Positions 43,900 to 53,282 are shown, numbered from the stretch's first letter. The stretch is 64,000 bases of DNA from CBDBJK01 sp965206395 (GCA_965206395.1 CBDBJK010000038.1:186001-250000), one strand, 5' to 3'. Numbers and translations are program-made. The notes: generated by a model from the letters alone, not told the origin.

Positions 43900-44133
43900 T
43901 TAGCCCGCACTTCTCGACATCTTCTTTGACACGAGCTTCGAATACAAGAACTCAGGCGCGAAATCGGCCCCACCCTCCCAGCAAATCGTGTTCAACTCTT
44001 TGTCCAGGCGAACTGTCTTGAAGCACGCGACCTCATCCCTTGAGGTCAAATGAAGCAGCCATGTATACTGACTCCGCCCAGCAGATGCCACCAGTTCAAG
44101 CGACAGTTGGCTTCCTGGATTATACATCATCAT
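43900..44133 (-). pseudogene. Second DUF2442-like gene, probably frameshifted
   Basis: The C-terminal part (FKTVRLDKELNTICWEGGAD, then FAPEFLYSKLV) is a clear DUF2442 end. The part before it does not fit in this frame, while the neighbouring frame encodes AASFDLKG, which does match the family just before the junction. One indel near 44040 would explain this. It lies directly upstream of the DUF4160 gene on the same strand. Confidence 0.5.
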
Positions 44134-44151
44134 GAAATGAGGCTTTGACCA

Positions 44152-45354
44152 GTGTTAGACGCTGCCCTCGACGGCATCAAAGTATTAGACCTCACGCATT
44201 ACGTCGCAGGCCCTTACTGTACGAAGCTGCTTGCCGATTTCGGCGTGGAGGTCATCAAGATTGAGCGTCCATGCTCAGGCGACCCCGCTCGCAGGATGGC
44301 TCCATTCTTTCATGACGAACCTCACCCTGAAAAGAGCCTGCCGTTTCTCTATCTCAACACCAGCAAACGAAGCGTTACTCTGGACATCACCTCTGAGACG
44401 GGCAAAGGTATTCTCAAGAGGCTTGTTCAGGAAACCGACGTTCTGGTCGAGAGCTTCAGCCCTCGCGCGCTATCGTCGTTAGATTTGGGCTACGAGAGTC
44501 TTAGAGAGATCAATCCCGGCCTGGTGATGGTGTCGATATCGAACTTCGGTCAGACAGGCCCTTACCGCGACTACAAGGCCACTGACATCGTCGAGTACGC
44601 CCTCGGCGGCATGATGTACATCTTCGGCAGGCAGGAGCGCGAGCCGCTCAAGCACGCCCTGCGTCAGGCGCAGTTCAAGGCGGGGACTAACGCGGCGTCC
44701 GGCGCAGCGATAGCCGTCTTTCATCAGCAGCTAACAGGACAAGGACAGCATGTGGACGTGTCCATACAGGAGTCAATCACATCAGCCTTGAGGGACACTG
44801 CTTCCAGCTATACCTACATGGGAGCGATAAAGCATCGGCTGCCGACGTATACCGGCGAAATGCTCCGCGAACCTGTCGAGGTCAAGGGCGGTCATATCGT
44901 TCCAATTGTCTACGGGGCTGTTAACTGGGGAACGATGGCCGAGTTTCTCGACGCGCCGGAGCTGGTGCAGGAAAGGTTCTCTACCCCGGAGGGACGAAGG
45001 GCCAACGCCCGAGAGTTGCGCGAAATCCAGGTAGAACGCTTTAGTCAGCGGGGAAAGTTGGAGCTATTCTATGCCGCTCATCAGAAACGGGAGTTCATTT
45101 TTGGCATGGTGCAGAATTCTGGGGAAGTCCTAGAAAACCCTCAGTATAGAGAACGTGGCTACTTCGTGGACATCGAGCATCCTGTTGTAGGGACTGCTAC
45201 CTACCCCGGTGCGCCCTTCTTGATGAGCCAGACGCCCTGGAACGCGCAGTCGCCTGCACCAACGCTGGGACAGCACAACCTTGAGATTCTCAAAGGCAGG
45301 CTTGGCTACTCGCTTGAGGAGCTAGGCTTGCTAAGAGCGACAGGAGTGATTTAA
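44152..45354 (+). CDS. CaiB/BaiF family (class III) CoA-transferase
   Basis: The 400-residue enzyme has the family opening LDGIKVLDLTHYVAGPYCTK, the catalytic Asp region YKATDIVEYALGGMMYIFG and GQHVDVSIQESI. Such enzymes move CoA between carboxylic acids. It starts at GTG 44152. A second, different CoA-transferase follows after 3 bp, which suggests two subunits or sequential enzymes of one catabolic pathway. The acids involved are not known. Confidence 0.9.
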   Translation: MLDAALDGIKVLDLTHYVAGPYCTKLLADFGVEVIKIERPCSGDPARRMAPFFHDEPHPEKSLPFLYLNTSKRSVTLDITSETGKGILKRLVQETDVLVESFSPRALSSLDLGYESLREINPGLVMVSISNFGQTGPYRDYKATDIVEYALGGMMYIFGRQEREPLKHALRQAQFKAGTNAASGAAIAVFHQQLTGQGQHVDVSIQESITSALRDTASSYTYMGAIKHRLPTYTGEMLREPVEVKGGHIVPIVYGAVNWGTMAEFLDAPELVQERFSTPEGRRANARELREIQVERFSQRGKLELFYAAHQKREFIFGMVQNSGEVLENPQYRERGYFVDIEHPVVGTATYPGAPFLMSQTPWNAQSPAPTLGQHNLEILKGRLGYSLEELGLLRATGVI

Positions 45355-45357
45355 CAG

Positions 45358-46704
45358 ATGACTCTTCCGCTACAGGGCATACGCATTATCGAGATGGGGC
45401 AGCTTATCGCCGTTCCCCACGCCGTCAAGATGCTGGCCGACATGGGCGCGCAGGTTATTCGCGTCGAGTCTTGCGTACGGCTTGAAGGCTATCGCACTTC
45501 GTCTTTCTACGGGAATGACCCCGGAGAGCAGTTCTGGAACCATGGAGCCAACTTCTACGAGCAGAATCGCAACAAGCTCGGCCTGACTCTTGACCTCGCC
45601 AGGCCAGAGGGACTTAGCGCGATGAAGGAGCTTATCAGCATAAGCGACGTGTTCGTGGAGAATTTCACGCCAAGGGTCATGAAAAACTTCGGGCTGGAGT
45701 ACGAAGACCTGCGACTGCTCAAGCCCGACATAATCATGGTATCGTCTACGGGCTATGGCTACTCCGGCCCCTGGTCTGGATTTGGAGCCGTTGGCCCGAC
45801 GACGGAAGCCGCATCCGGACTCAGCTACATGACCGGCTACAATGGTGGCCCGCCGGAGCTTCCTGAGATGCCATACACCGATTACACCGCAGCCGAGCAT
45901 ACCGTGTTCGCTATCATGGCGGCGCTGATTCATCGGGCGCGCACCGGAATGGGCCAGTTCATTGACGTTTCACAGGCGCAGACCTCTAGCTCTACAATCC
46001 CGGAGGCGCTGATGGACTACACCGTCAACGGGCGCATCAGGGAACGAATTGGAAATCAAGACGAGAGCATGGCCCCTCACGGCTGCTATCCGTGTCTAGG
46101 CAAGGACAACTGGATAGCTATCGCCGTCTCCAATGACGCCGAGTGGAATGCGCTGTGCGACGTGCTTGGCAGTCCCACGTGGCACGAGGATGCCCGTTTT
46201 CACGATGGCCTGTCCCGCTGGCAGCACAGGGACGAGCTTGACGAGCTAGTGAGCGAGATTACCGGAAAGTGGGAACAGGACGAGTTGATGCGTGCCCTTC
46301 AAGGCAGAGGTGTTCCGGCTGGCGCGGTCCTCAACAACAAGCAACTGCTATTCGACCCGCACCTGAAGGCCCGCGAGTTCTACAAGAACTTTGCCCATCA
46401 TCCCAGCACTGGCATACCGACGCTGCCCTATCCAGGTAGGCCCTGGAAGCTGTCGGAGGTGACGGACATCCCCAGAGTCTCCGCGCCAATCATGGGCGAG
46501 CACAACCGCTTCCTGCTGACGGAATTCCTCGGCAAGGAGGATGCCGACATCGAGGCGTTGGAGGAAGATGGCGTAATTGGCTACGAGCCTATACAGCGTC
46601 AGACTCCTCCGGTTGTGTCGCTGGACGACCAGATGCGTCAGGGCCGCATTCTGGACTACGACGAAGACTTCAAGGAGCAGGTCAGGCGGGAGTACGAGAT
46701 TTAA
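45358..46704 (+). CDS. CaiB/BaiF family (class III) CoA-transferase
   Basis: The 448-residue paralogue opens LQGIRIIEMGQLIAVPHAVK. It has VFVENFTPRVMKNFGLEYED, the active-site region GPTTEAASGLSYMTGYNGGP and GQFIDVSQAQT. The C-terminal extension of about 40 residues beyond the family end is acidic (LDYDEDFKEQVRREYEI). It forms an operon with the preceding gene. Confidence 0.9.
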   Translation: MTLPLQGIRIIEMGQLIAVPHAVKMLADMGAQVIRVESCVRLEGYRTSSFYGNDPGEQFWNHGANFYEQNRNKLGLTLDLARPEGLSAMKELISISDVFVENFTPRVMKNFGLEYEDLRLLKPDIIMVSSTGYGYSGPWSGFGAVGPTTEAASGLSYMTGYNGGPPELPEMPYTDYTAAEHTVFAIMAALIHRARTGMGQFIDVSQAQTSSSTIPEALMDYTVNGRIRERIGNQDESMAPHGCYPCLGKDNWIAIAVSNDAEWNALCDVLGSPTWHEDARFHDGLSRWQHRDELDELVSEITGKWEQDELMRALQGRGVPAGAVLNNKQLLFDPHLKAREFYKNFAHHPSTGIPTLPYPGRPWKLSEVTDIPRVSAPIMGEHNRFLLTEFLGKEDADIEALEEDGVIGYEPIQRQTPPVVSLDDQMRQGRILDYDEDFKEQVRREYEI

Positions 46705-46729
46705 TTTAGAACGCCTAATTTAGATTACA

Positions 46730-46830
46730 ATGTCATTCTGAGTGGAGCGAAGAATCTCAGCGCCACATATCGTGATGGCAAAGGTTTATCCTTCCGCGGA
46801 AGGATCGTCGCAGGCTCCTCGGAATGACAT
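46730..46830. repeat. Interspersed palindromic repeat R2, copy 1
   Basis: A 101-bp element bounded by ATGTCATTC and GAATGACAT. It contains GGAGCGAAGAATCT and the palindrome TCCTTCCGCGGAAGGA (46789-46804). The same element with an extra internal segment is at 48390-48565. It lies between the CoA-transferase operon and cmk. Confidence 0.8.
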
Positions 46831-46981
46831 AGACAGGTTCCTTGTCAGGGACTTTCACAGCCATCCTTGCCCTGCCTAAAGCCCCGGCGATATAATTGGC
46901 ATGAAAGTAGAATGTGTTCTGCTATCCTTGGCCTGCTTTTCTACAGAAGAATGATGTAAGAACGGCAACCTTTATGAAAAT

Positions 46982-47644
46982 ATGAAAAAAATAGCAATTG
47001 ACGGCCCCGTCGCATCCGGCAAAACAGTCGTTGGCAGGCTTATAGCTCAACGTCTGGGTTGCCGCTTTCTGGACACGGGGATAATGTATCGCGCGGTGAC
47101 GTTGGTCGCGTTAAATCGCGGCGTCGAGCTTGGAGATGACGAAGCATTGACGGCGCTGGCAACGTCGCTGGAAATGCGTCTCGTTCCGGGCGAGGCTGGC
47201 GATAGGCTGCTCGTGGACGGAGAAGACGTTACCGACTTCCTGAGAGAGCCTGATGTAGACCGAGGCGTTTCGCAGGTGTCGGCGGTGTCAGGTGTCAGGA
47301 GTGCGCTTGTGGAGCAGCAGCGTGCTATAGCCAGAGAAGGCTCAATTGTGATGCTCGGGCGTGACATCGGCACTGTGGTACTGCCGAAAGCGGACATGAA
47401 GGTATTTCTGACGGCATCGGTCGAGGTTCGGGCACGGCGACGCTACCATGAGTTGCTGGAGAATGGGTCAGACATTAGCTATGACCAGGTAGCGAGCGAT
47501 CTTGAACGGCGCGACAGAATAGACAGCGAGCGCGCAGCCTCCCCTCTGCGTCCGGCAGACGACGCGACACAGATTGATACCGATAACCTGGGTGTGGAAG
47601 AGATAGCCAGGCGAATAATTGCGACGGTAGGGGGCAGCCAGTGA
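46982..47644 (+). CDS. cmk: Cytidylate kinase
   Basis: The 220-residue enzyme phosphorylates CMP/dCMP. It has the P-loop IDGPVASGKTVVGRLIAQRL (about residues 5-24), FLDTGIMYRAVT (nucleotide-binding) and GRDIGTVVLPKADMKVFLTA. Length is standard. Its stop overlaps the GTG start of plsC by 4 bp, an arrangement common in Bacillota and Chloroflexota. Confidence 0.95.
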   Translation: MKKIAIDGPVASGKTVVGRLIAQRLGCRFLDTGIMYRAVTLVALNRGVELGDDEALTALATSLEMRLVPGEAGDRLLVDGEDVTDFLREPDVDRGVSQVSAVSGVRSALVEQQRAIAREGSIVMLGRDIGTVVLPKADMKVFLTASVEVRARRRYHELLENGSDISYDQVASDLERRDRIDSERAASPLRPADDATQIDTDNLGVEEIARRIIATVGGSQ

Positions 47645-48309
47645 ACCTCGTCTATCCTATCTGCACATTTTTACAGCGAAATACTCTCAGGCTGTTCGCC
47701 GACTTCAAGGTGGATGGAATAGAAAACGTGCCTCCGATGGGGCCGCTGATTGTCATATGCAATCACCAGAGCAACGTAGACCCCTCGATAATTGGCACTA
47801 TCATTCCCCGACGAACATGGTTTCTTGCAAAAGATGGCCTCTTCGCGAACAGGATTGTAAACTGGTTCCTTCGCTCCTGGGGCGCATTTCCTTTGAATAG
47901 AGAGGGCGCGGACCTCAAGGCCTTGCGGTGGGTGCTGAACATGCTTAACCACGACCAGGTAGTAGTCATATTCCCGGAAGGAACACGCAACCCCGGCGCG
48001 ATGAAAAAGGCGTTACCTGGTATCGTGCGGCTGGCGCTCAAGTCTCAGTCGCCAATTCTGCCTGTCGGCATGACAGGGACAGAAACGCTGGAGCAAGCGT
48101 ATCGGGTCTGGTATCCCACTGGAAAAATAAGGGTCAACATCGGTCAGGTCTTCTCGCTCCCGTCAATCGAGGGCAAGCCAAACCCAGAAGTCCTGGAATC
48201 GCTCAGCGACATGATGATGAGCCGGATCGCCGCGCTTCTGCCAGAGAGTTACCAGGGAGTCTACAAGACAAGTCTGGGAAGCGGTTATACGGCCTCGAAC
48301 GCCTCCTGA
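47641..48309 (+). CDS. plsC: 1-acylglycerol-3-phosphate acyltransferase
   Basis: The 222-residue protein has the HxxxxD catalytic motif NHQSNVDP (about residues 41-48) and the FPEGTRNPG glycerolipid-binding motif. It adds the second acyl chain to make phosphatidic acid. The N-terminal segment is amphipathic, fitting a membrane-associated enzyme. Starts at GTG 47641, overlapping cmk by 4 bp. Confidence 0.93.
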   Translation: MNLVYPICTFLQRNTLRLFADFKVDGIENVPPMGPLIVICNHQSNVDPSIIGTIIPRRTWFLAKDGLFANRIVNWFLRSWGAFPLNREGADLKALRWVLNMLNHDQVVVIFPEGTRNPGAMKKALPGIVRLALKSQSPILPVGMTGTETLEQAYRVWYPTGKIRVNIGQVFSLPSIEGKPNPEVLESLSDMMMSRIAALLPESYQGVYKTSLGSGYTASNAS

Positions 48310-48389
48310 CAGGCATTGAAATCATGCGCGCCCTTGAGCATAATTCATTTCATGGCGTGTACTTATTAGGAGCGCATAACAAAATTACA

Positions 48390-48565
48390 ATGTCATTCAG
48401 TCCGACTCCCTAGATGGAATATCTTCGGACTCTCCGACTCCTTGAATAGAATCAGGTCGGAGTCCGTCCCTACGGACCGACTCTTCGGAGAGCGGAGCGA
48501 AGAATCTTAACGTGATGCTAATCCTTCCGCGGAAGGACTTCGTCGCAAGCTCCTCAGAATGACAT
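48390..48565. repeat. Interspersed palindromic repeat R2, copy 2 with internal insert
   Basis: This 176-bp element fills most of the 343-bp gap between plsC and glmS. Its ends (TGTCATTC, AGAATGACA) and its GGAGCGAAGAATCT and TCCTTCCGCGGAAGGA (48522-48537) parts match R2 copy 1. About 90 bases are added after TGTCATTC, themselves containing inverted repeats (GACTCC/GGAGTC and CGGACTC forms). No gene is visible in the gap. Confidence 0.75.
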
Positions 48566-48652
48566 ATGGTAGGATAAATCCTACATTCGCTCTCCGCGCC
48601 TTAGGGTGCTTTGCAGTGAATCTTGAGATAGTTTCTTGAACTGAGGCTGACC

Positions 48653-50497
48653 ATGTGCGGAATCATAGGTTATACAGGCGAGAGACAGGCTGCCGCCATA
48701 TTGCTGGAAGGGCTGTCGAGTCTTGAATATCGCGGCTACGATAGCGCGGGCATTGCCGTAATAGGCCCCGCAGGAGAACCCGTGGTGCATAAGGAGGCTG
48801 GCAAGCTATCAAGGCTGAAGAAAAGCCTTGGAAACGGCCTGCCCGAAGGTGTCATGGGCATAGGCCACACCAGATGGGCAACGCACGGAAACCCGACTGA
48901 CCTGAACGCCCATCCCCATATGGACTGCCAGAACGATGTGGTCGTCGCCCATAACGGCATCGTCGAAAACTACCTGGAGCTAAAGCAAGAGCTAATCGAC
49001 CAGGGCCACGCTTTCACCTCACAGACCGACACCGAGTGCATCCCTCATCTTATCGAGTCTTATCTGATGGAGGAGTATTCCCTGGAAGAGTCCGTGAGGA
49101 AGACGGCGGAGCGTATGCGAGGGGCCAACTCCGTTGTCGTGATGTCGAAGCGCGAGCCGGAGAAGATCATAGGAGCCAGGCTTGGCAACGCTGGCGGCAT
49201 AGTGGTCGGCTACTGCGAGAACGAGATGATGATGGCGAGCGACCTTCCCGCATTGCTGCCGCATACCAGAGACGTTGTTTACCTGGGCGACAAAGAAGTA
49301 GTCTCGATCACTCGAAGCGACGCCAAATACACCCGGCTGAATGGCTCCAAGATAGAAAAGACGCCCTCTCGCGTGCCGTATGACGGAGTTTCAGCGGCGA
49401 AAGGCGAATACAAGCACTTCATGCTCAAGGAAATTCACGAGCAGCCCGAAACCATCATCGACGTGCTGCGAGGCAGGGTGTCATTCGATACCCTGACCAC
49501 CTCGCTTGACGAGTTCCCCTATTCCGACGAAGAGATAAAGAACATCGACAGAGTAGTCTTCGTGGGCATGGGCACAAGCCTCCACGCCGCGATGGTGGGC
49601 CGGATGTGGATGGAGTCCCTGGCGCGCATTCCCGCCGAAGTCGACAACTCCTCCGAGTTCCGCTATAGAAACCCTGTGATAGACAGCCGAACGCTGGTCA
49701 TATCAATATCGCAATCGGGAGAGACCGCAGACACCCTGGCAGCGATGGAAGAGGCAACCAGGAAAGGGACACGCCAGATTACGCTGTGCAACTACGCCGG
49801 AGCGCAGTCCACAAGAGTCGCCGACGGCACGATTCTCCTTCGCGCTGGACTGGAGATAGGGGTCGCCTCAACGAAGACCTTCATTTGCTCCCTCACTGTG
49901 CTGTACATGCTGGCGTTGCACATGGGAGTAAAGCGAGGCGCGATTAAAAAGGAACGCCTGCACGCGCTCGTGCAAGAGCTGGCCCATTTGCCAAACATGA
50001 TGGGCGCTCTCATCGACAACGACAGCCAGTACAAGACCCTGGCGGGCAAGTACTTCAAGCGGTCTGATTTCCTTTACCTCGGCAGGGGTATCAACTATCC
50101 TCTGGCGATGGAAGGGGCGTTGAAGCTCAAGGAGATCAGCTACATTCACGCAGAAGGCTATCCCGCAGGCGAGATGAAGCATGGCCCCATCTCGCTCATT
50201 GACGAGAATATGCCTGTGGTGGCCTTGATGCCCACAGACGAGCTTCATGAGAAGATGCTAAGCAACGCCAGCGAGGTCAAGGCCAGGGGCGGCATCGTCA
50301 TCGCCATCGCCACGGAGGGCGACGAGGACGTTCTGACCAAGGCAGACCACGTTATATACATTCCCAAGGCTTCAGCGATGGTGAACCCGATTCTGATGGC
50401 TGTGCCGATGCAGCTCCTCGCCTATCACATCGCGGTGCGTCGCGGCTGCGACGTCGATCAGCCCAGAAACCTCGCCAAGTCGGTTACCGTGGAGTAG
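48653..50497 (+). CDS. glmS: Glucosamine-6-phosphate synthase (isomerising)
   Basis: The 614-residue enzyme makes glucosamine-6-phosphate from fructose-6-phosphate and glutamine for cell-envelope sugars. The N-terminal Cys2 nucleophile is in MCGIIGYTGE, with GHTRWATHG and THxP-like glutaminase loops. The isomerase half has ISQSGETADTLAA and GRGINYPLAMEGALKLKE, ending LAKSVTVE. Length is normal. No glmS ribozyme was recognised in the leader, where repeat R2 lies. Confidence 0.97.
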   Translation: MCGIIGYTGERQAAAILLEGLSSLEYRGYDSAGIAVIGPAGEPVVHKEAGKLSRLKKSLGNGLPEGVMGIGHTRWATHGNPTDLNAHPHMDCQNDVVVAHNGIVENYLELKQELIDQGHAFTSQTDTECIPHLIESYLMEEYSLEESVRKTAERMRGANSVVVMSKREPEKIIGARLGNAGGIVVGYCENEMMMASDLPALLPHTRDVVYLGDKEVVSITRSDAKYTRLNGSKIEKTPSRVPYDGVSAAKGEYKHFMLKEIHEQPETIIDVLRGRVSFDTLTTSLDEFPYSDEEIKNIDRVVFVGMGTSLHAAMVGRMWMESLARIPAEVDNSSEFRYRNPVIDSRTLVISISQSGETADTLAAMEEATRKGTRQITLCNYAGAQSTRVADGTILLRAGLEIGVASTKTFICSLTVLYMLALHMGVKRGAIKKERLHALVQELAHLPNMMGALIDNDSQYKTLAGKYFKRSDFLYLGRGINYPLAMEGALKLKEISYIHAEGYPAGEMKHGPISLIDENMPVVALMPTDELHEKMLSNASEVKARGGIVIAIATEGDEDVLTKADHVIYIPKASAMVNPILMAVPMQLLAYHIAVRRGCDVDQPRNLAKSVTVE

Positions 50498-50689
50498 CCG
50501 ACGCTGGCGCAGCCTGAAAGCCACCCGTATTTTTACGGCGAGCATTCCCTCCGAATACTCCGCATTATTTCGCCATTGCCTTCACTTTCTGATATACTGT
50601 TGCCCGTCACAATCGTCTGCTGCCGTCAACCTACGGGTTGATGCAGGGTGACCGATGTGTTACATTGTTACTTGGTGCAGGAGTCAAAG

Positions 50690-50911
50690 ATGTTAGAGCA
50701 CGCCTCAAAATTTGGCATATACCTCAATTCGAGCGAACAGAAAATAGTCCGCATAACATCCCCCTACTGGTTTCCAGAAGAGCCTGATTGGGTGTACGTT
50801 ACCAACGAGGTCAACGCTACCCTGCTCGCGATACGCGACGTGATACGCGAGAAATCCCTGACAAGCGACGCCGATTCCGTCACATGGGGACGCATTCCCC
50901 TGAAAGACTAG
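50690..50911 (+). CDS. Small conserved-looking hypothetical protein
   Basis: The 73-residue acidic protein begins MLEHASKFGIYLNSSEQKIV and contains SPYWFPEEPDWVYVTNEVN, then a helix (LLAIRDVIREKSL). I recognise no family. The ATG at 50690 has AGGAG six bases upstream, which makes real translation likely. The preceding open frame (from 50648) lacks such a site. It stands alone between glmS and an MFS gene. Confidence 0.6.
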   Translation: MLEHASKFGIYLNSSEQKIVRITSPYWFPEEPDWVYVTNEVNATLLAIRDVIREKSLTSDADSVTWGRIPLKD

Positions 50912-50974
50912 TGGTACGAAATCTTTGAAATGAGGGTTAGCCTGGATTGGCGAGACCTCACGGCAACAGTGAGT

Positions 50975-50995
50975 CCCTTCCCCTAAGGGGGAAGG
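50975..50995. repeat. Intergenic palindrome (REP-like)
   Basis: CCTTCCCC and GGGGGAAGG face each other around TAA, making a strong hairpin in the gap before the MFS gene. It could act as a terminator or be a small repeat. No second copy was seen in this window. Confidence 0.5.
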
Positions 50996-51103
50996 TTAGG
51001 ATGGGAGCGTCGCGCAGTATTCTCGTTACCCTTCATTGCTAGGATGTCGGTCTACTAGGGTTGGCAGAGGCAGAAAGAGAAGCATTGGATCAACAAGCCA
51101 GTG

Positions 51104-52435
51104 ATGTTAGATCAACAAGTCAAGTCGAGATTTTCCCTCCCGCCTGCGTTACGTTATCCGGCATACCGGAAATACTGGCTAGGCTCGCTGGCCTCAGTCG
51201 CGGGCTTCCAGATGTTTCAGTTCAGCCAGTTGTGGCTCATACACCACGACCTGGGGAAATCTCCGCTGTTTCTAGGCTACGTCGGGCTTGCCAACGCCAT
51301 TCCCGCCATCGTGCTCAACCTATTCGGGGGCGTCTTTGCCGACAAGCTAGACAATCGACGCCTGATAATGACAACCCAGACAATCCTTGCTGCGCTTATA
51401 TTTTTGCTTGGGACGCTGGCGGTTTTAGAACTGGTGCAGGTGTGGCACGTTCTCACCATCGCTTTTTTTGCTGGCGCGGTGAACGCCTTCGACCAGCCAG
51501 CGCGTCAGGCGCTCTACCCCCACCTGATTGAACGCAAAGTGATGATGAGCGCGGTGGCCCTCAACTCGTCGCTGTGGCAAGGCACTCGCATCGTAGCGCC
51601 CGCTATAACCGGAGTCATCATCGCCACGCTGGGAACATCAGCGTCCATCTACATAGCAGGTGCGGGATTTTTTGTGATGGCAGTCGTCATGGCCGGTCTG
51701 AAAGTGCCTCGCATCGAGCGTGGAGCCACTGGCGGCACATTCCACGACATGCTAGAGGGCATGAAGTTCATCAAAACCAACTCCATCTTTTCGTTCCTGA
51801 TAGGCATGACATTCTTCAACAGCTTCTTTGGCATGGCGTACATCGCAATGATGCCGGTGTTCGCCGAGGACATTTTGGGGCAAGGCCCCGGCGCAATGGG
51901 AATAATCTTGAGCGCGGGCGGGGTAGGCTCTCTTTTGACCACCGCCTGGATGGGAACCAGAGGCACGTCCCGGCACAAAGGGCTGGTGCTAATAGGCGGG
52001 GCCGTGATGAACGGGCTGGCTATCGCCACATTTGCTTTCACAGCCGAATACGTTGGCTCATATCCACTGGCAATAGCGTTGATGTTCTCCATAGGCGTAT
52101 TTACTACGCTATACATGATCTCCATTATGAGTTCGCTGCAGATCATGGTCCCTGATCGTATGCGAGGGCGAGTGATGGGCTTCTACGGAATGACTTACAG
52201 CATCTTGCCGCTGGGTGGAATGCAGGCAGGCTTTATGGCTACCTTCGTGGGAGTTCCCGTGGCAATCGCGATTGGCGGATTCGCCGTAAGCGCGTTCGCA
52301 ATCGGCCCCGCGCTGATAAATCGAAAGGTGCGGAACCTGGGCGCACTGCTCTTGCAGGCCGAGTGCGAGAGCGCAGCAGAGCCAAAAGCTCAGAGCTACA
52401 AGCCCTCGGCTTCTCCTTCAACAGGGGACGATTAA
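51104..52435 (+). CDS. MFS transporter, MFS_3/enterobactin-exporter-like
   Basis: The protein is about 443 residues with twelve spans. YRKYWLGSLASVAGFQMFQFSQLWLI is split over the first span. The family loops GVFADKLDNRRLIM and GAVNAFDQPARQALYPHL are clear, and the latter is diagnostic for the MFS_3 branch. These export small molecules or drugs. A GTG codon at 51101 precedes the ATG at 51104. The C-terminal tail (about 40 residues) is hydrophilic. Confidence 0.88.
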   Translation: MLDQQVKSRFSLPPALRYPAYRKYWLGSLASVAGFQMFQFSQLWLIHHDLGKSPLFLGYVGLANAIPAIVLNLFGGVFADKLDNRRLIMTTQTILAALIFLLGTLAVLELVQVWHVLTIAFFAGAVNAFDQPARQALYPHLIERKVMMSAVALNSSLWQGTRIVAPAITGVIIATLGTSASIYIAGAGFFVMAVVMAGLKVPRIERGATGGTFHDMLEGMKFIKTNSIFSFLIGMTFFNSFFGMAYIAMMPVFAEDILGQGPGAMGIILSAGGVGSLLTTAWMGTRGTSRHKGLVLIGGAVMNGLAIATFAFTAEYVGSYPLAIALMFSIGVFTTLYMISIMSSLQIMVPDRMRGRVMGFYGMTYSILPLGGMQAGFMATFVGVPVAIAIGGFAVSAFAIGPALINRKVRNLGALLLQAECESAAEPKAQSYKPSASPSTGDD

Positions 52436-52503
52436 GGCTCGGTTGAACCGGTTTGCGAAGAGGAGGCCCCACAATGGAGATACCTCTTCGTAAACAAATT
52501 GCT

Positions 52504-52797
52504 TTACATGGACATTGCTTCGTACACTCTTATGCTGGTAATGCTTGGGCAGGTTTCAGCAATCTTTTGCGCTTCATCAATGTTCTCAGCATTAATTTAT
52601 AGATAGCCAGTTATTGAATCCAATCCTAACGGCAGTTCCTTTGATGATCCGTCAGGAGTGATTTCTCTGCCAGCGCCAAGGCCATTACCACCACCAACCA
52701 TCTTATCTGCTATTGATTCAAACCACTTCCCCCAGGCATCCATGATTTCCGGTGTAGGTGGTGTAAATCCTACGGTCAAAAATACGAACTTCTTCAT
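52504..52797 (-). pseudogene. YCII-related protein copy with in-frame stop
   Basis: The sequence parallels the intact gene at 52967-53257 (MKKFVFLTVGFTPPTPEIMD and WGKWFESIADKMV). After SITGYL a TAA stops translation, but the same frame goes on INAENIDEAQKIAETCPSIT and ends RVYEAMSM before another TAA. It is thus a decayed duplicate of the downstream gene's family member. Confidence 0.8.
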
Positions 52798-52809
52798 TTC
52801 TCCTCCTTG

Positions 52810-52890
52810 TTGTTACGTATTATCCTGTCCGTGTTCTCAAGTATTTTTATGTGCTTGTTGGCGAGAGCTTCAAATTCTCCCTCAACTGGA
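52810..52890 (-). pseudogene. Remnant of an ArsR-type regulator gene
   Basis: Short stretches match the intact arsR gene at 53283-53618 in the same orientation: ACGTATTATC, GTTCTCAAGTA, TTTTATGTGCTTG and TTGGCGAGAGCTTCAAA. The segments between them are deleted. With the YCII pseudogene next to it, it shows that the pair was once duplicated. Confidence 0.7.
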
Positions 52891-52966
52891 GACGACTAGG
52901 CTCTGTTGAACAGGTCTATGAAGAGGCAGCCCCAGGATGGAGGCACTTCTTCATAAACAAATTGCT

Positions 52967-53257
52967 TTACATTGAATTCGCCTCGTACACTCTTATGCCT
53001 GTAATTATTGGACACCCTTTGGCAATTTCTTCTGCCTCATCCATGCTGTCTGCATTAATTATGCAGTAGCCGGTTATTGCACCCAAATCCAGCGACAATT
53101 CTTTGGTTCCTTCACGTGTAATTTCTATTCCATGTCCGAATGGGTTGCCGCCATCAACCATTTTGTCTCCTATTGATGCGAACCATTTACCCCAGGCCTC
53201 CCCTATCTCCTGGGTAGGTGGTTCAAACCCATAAGTTAAGAATACAAACTTCTTCAT
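52967..53257 (-). CDS. YCII-related (DGPF) domain protein
   Basis: The 96-residue protein has the ferredoxin-like YCII fold: MKKFVFLTYGFEPPTQEIGE, WGKWFASIGDKMVDGG and ADSMDEAEEIAKGCP. The function of the family is not established. It is encoded 25 bp after the ArsR-type gene and surely belongs to the same transcript. Confidence 0.82.
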   Translation of the reverse strand: MKKFVFLTYGFEPPTQEIGEAWGKWFASIGDKMVDGGNPFGHGIEITREGTKELSLDLGAITGYCIINADSMDEAEEIAKGCPIITGIRVYEANSM

Positions 53258-53282
53258 TTTCTCCTCCTTAATTTTCGGTTTG

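Noticed and set aside
48310..48652. glmS ribozyme in the glmS leader
   Set aside because: The gap is mostly explained by the R2 repeat, and no ribozyme core was recognisable.
51061..51531. ORF of 156 codons overlapping the MFS gene start
   Set aside because: It is another frame of the MFS gene with no domain features.
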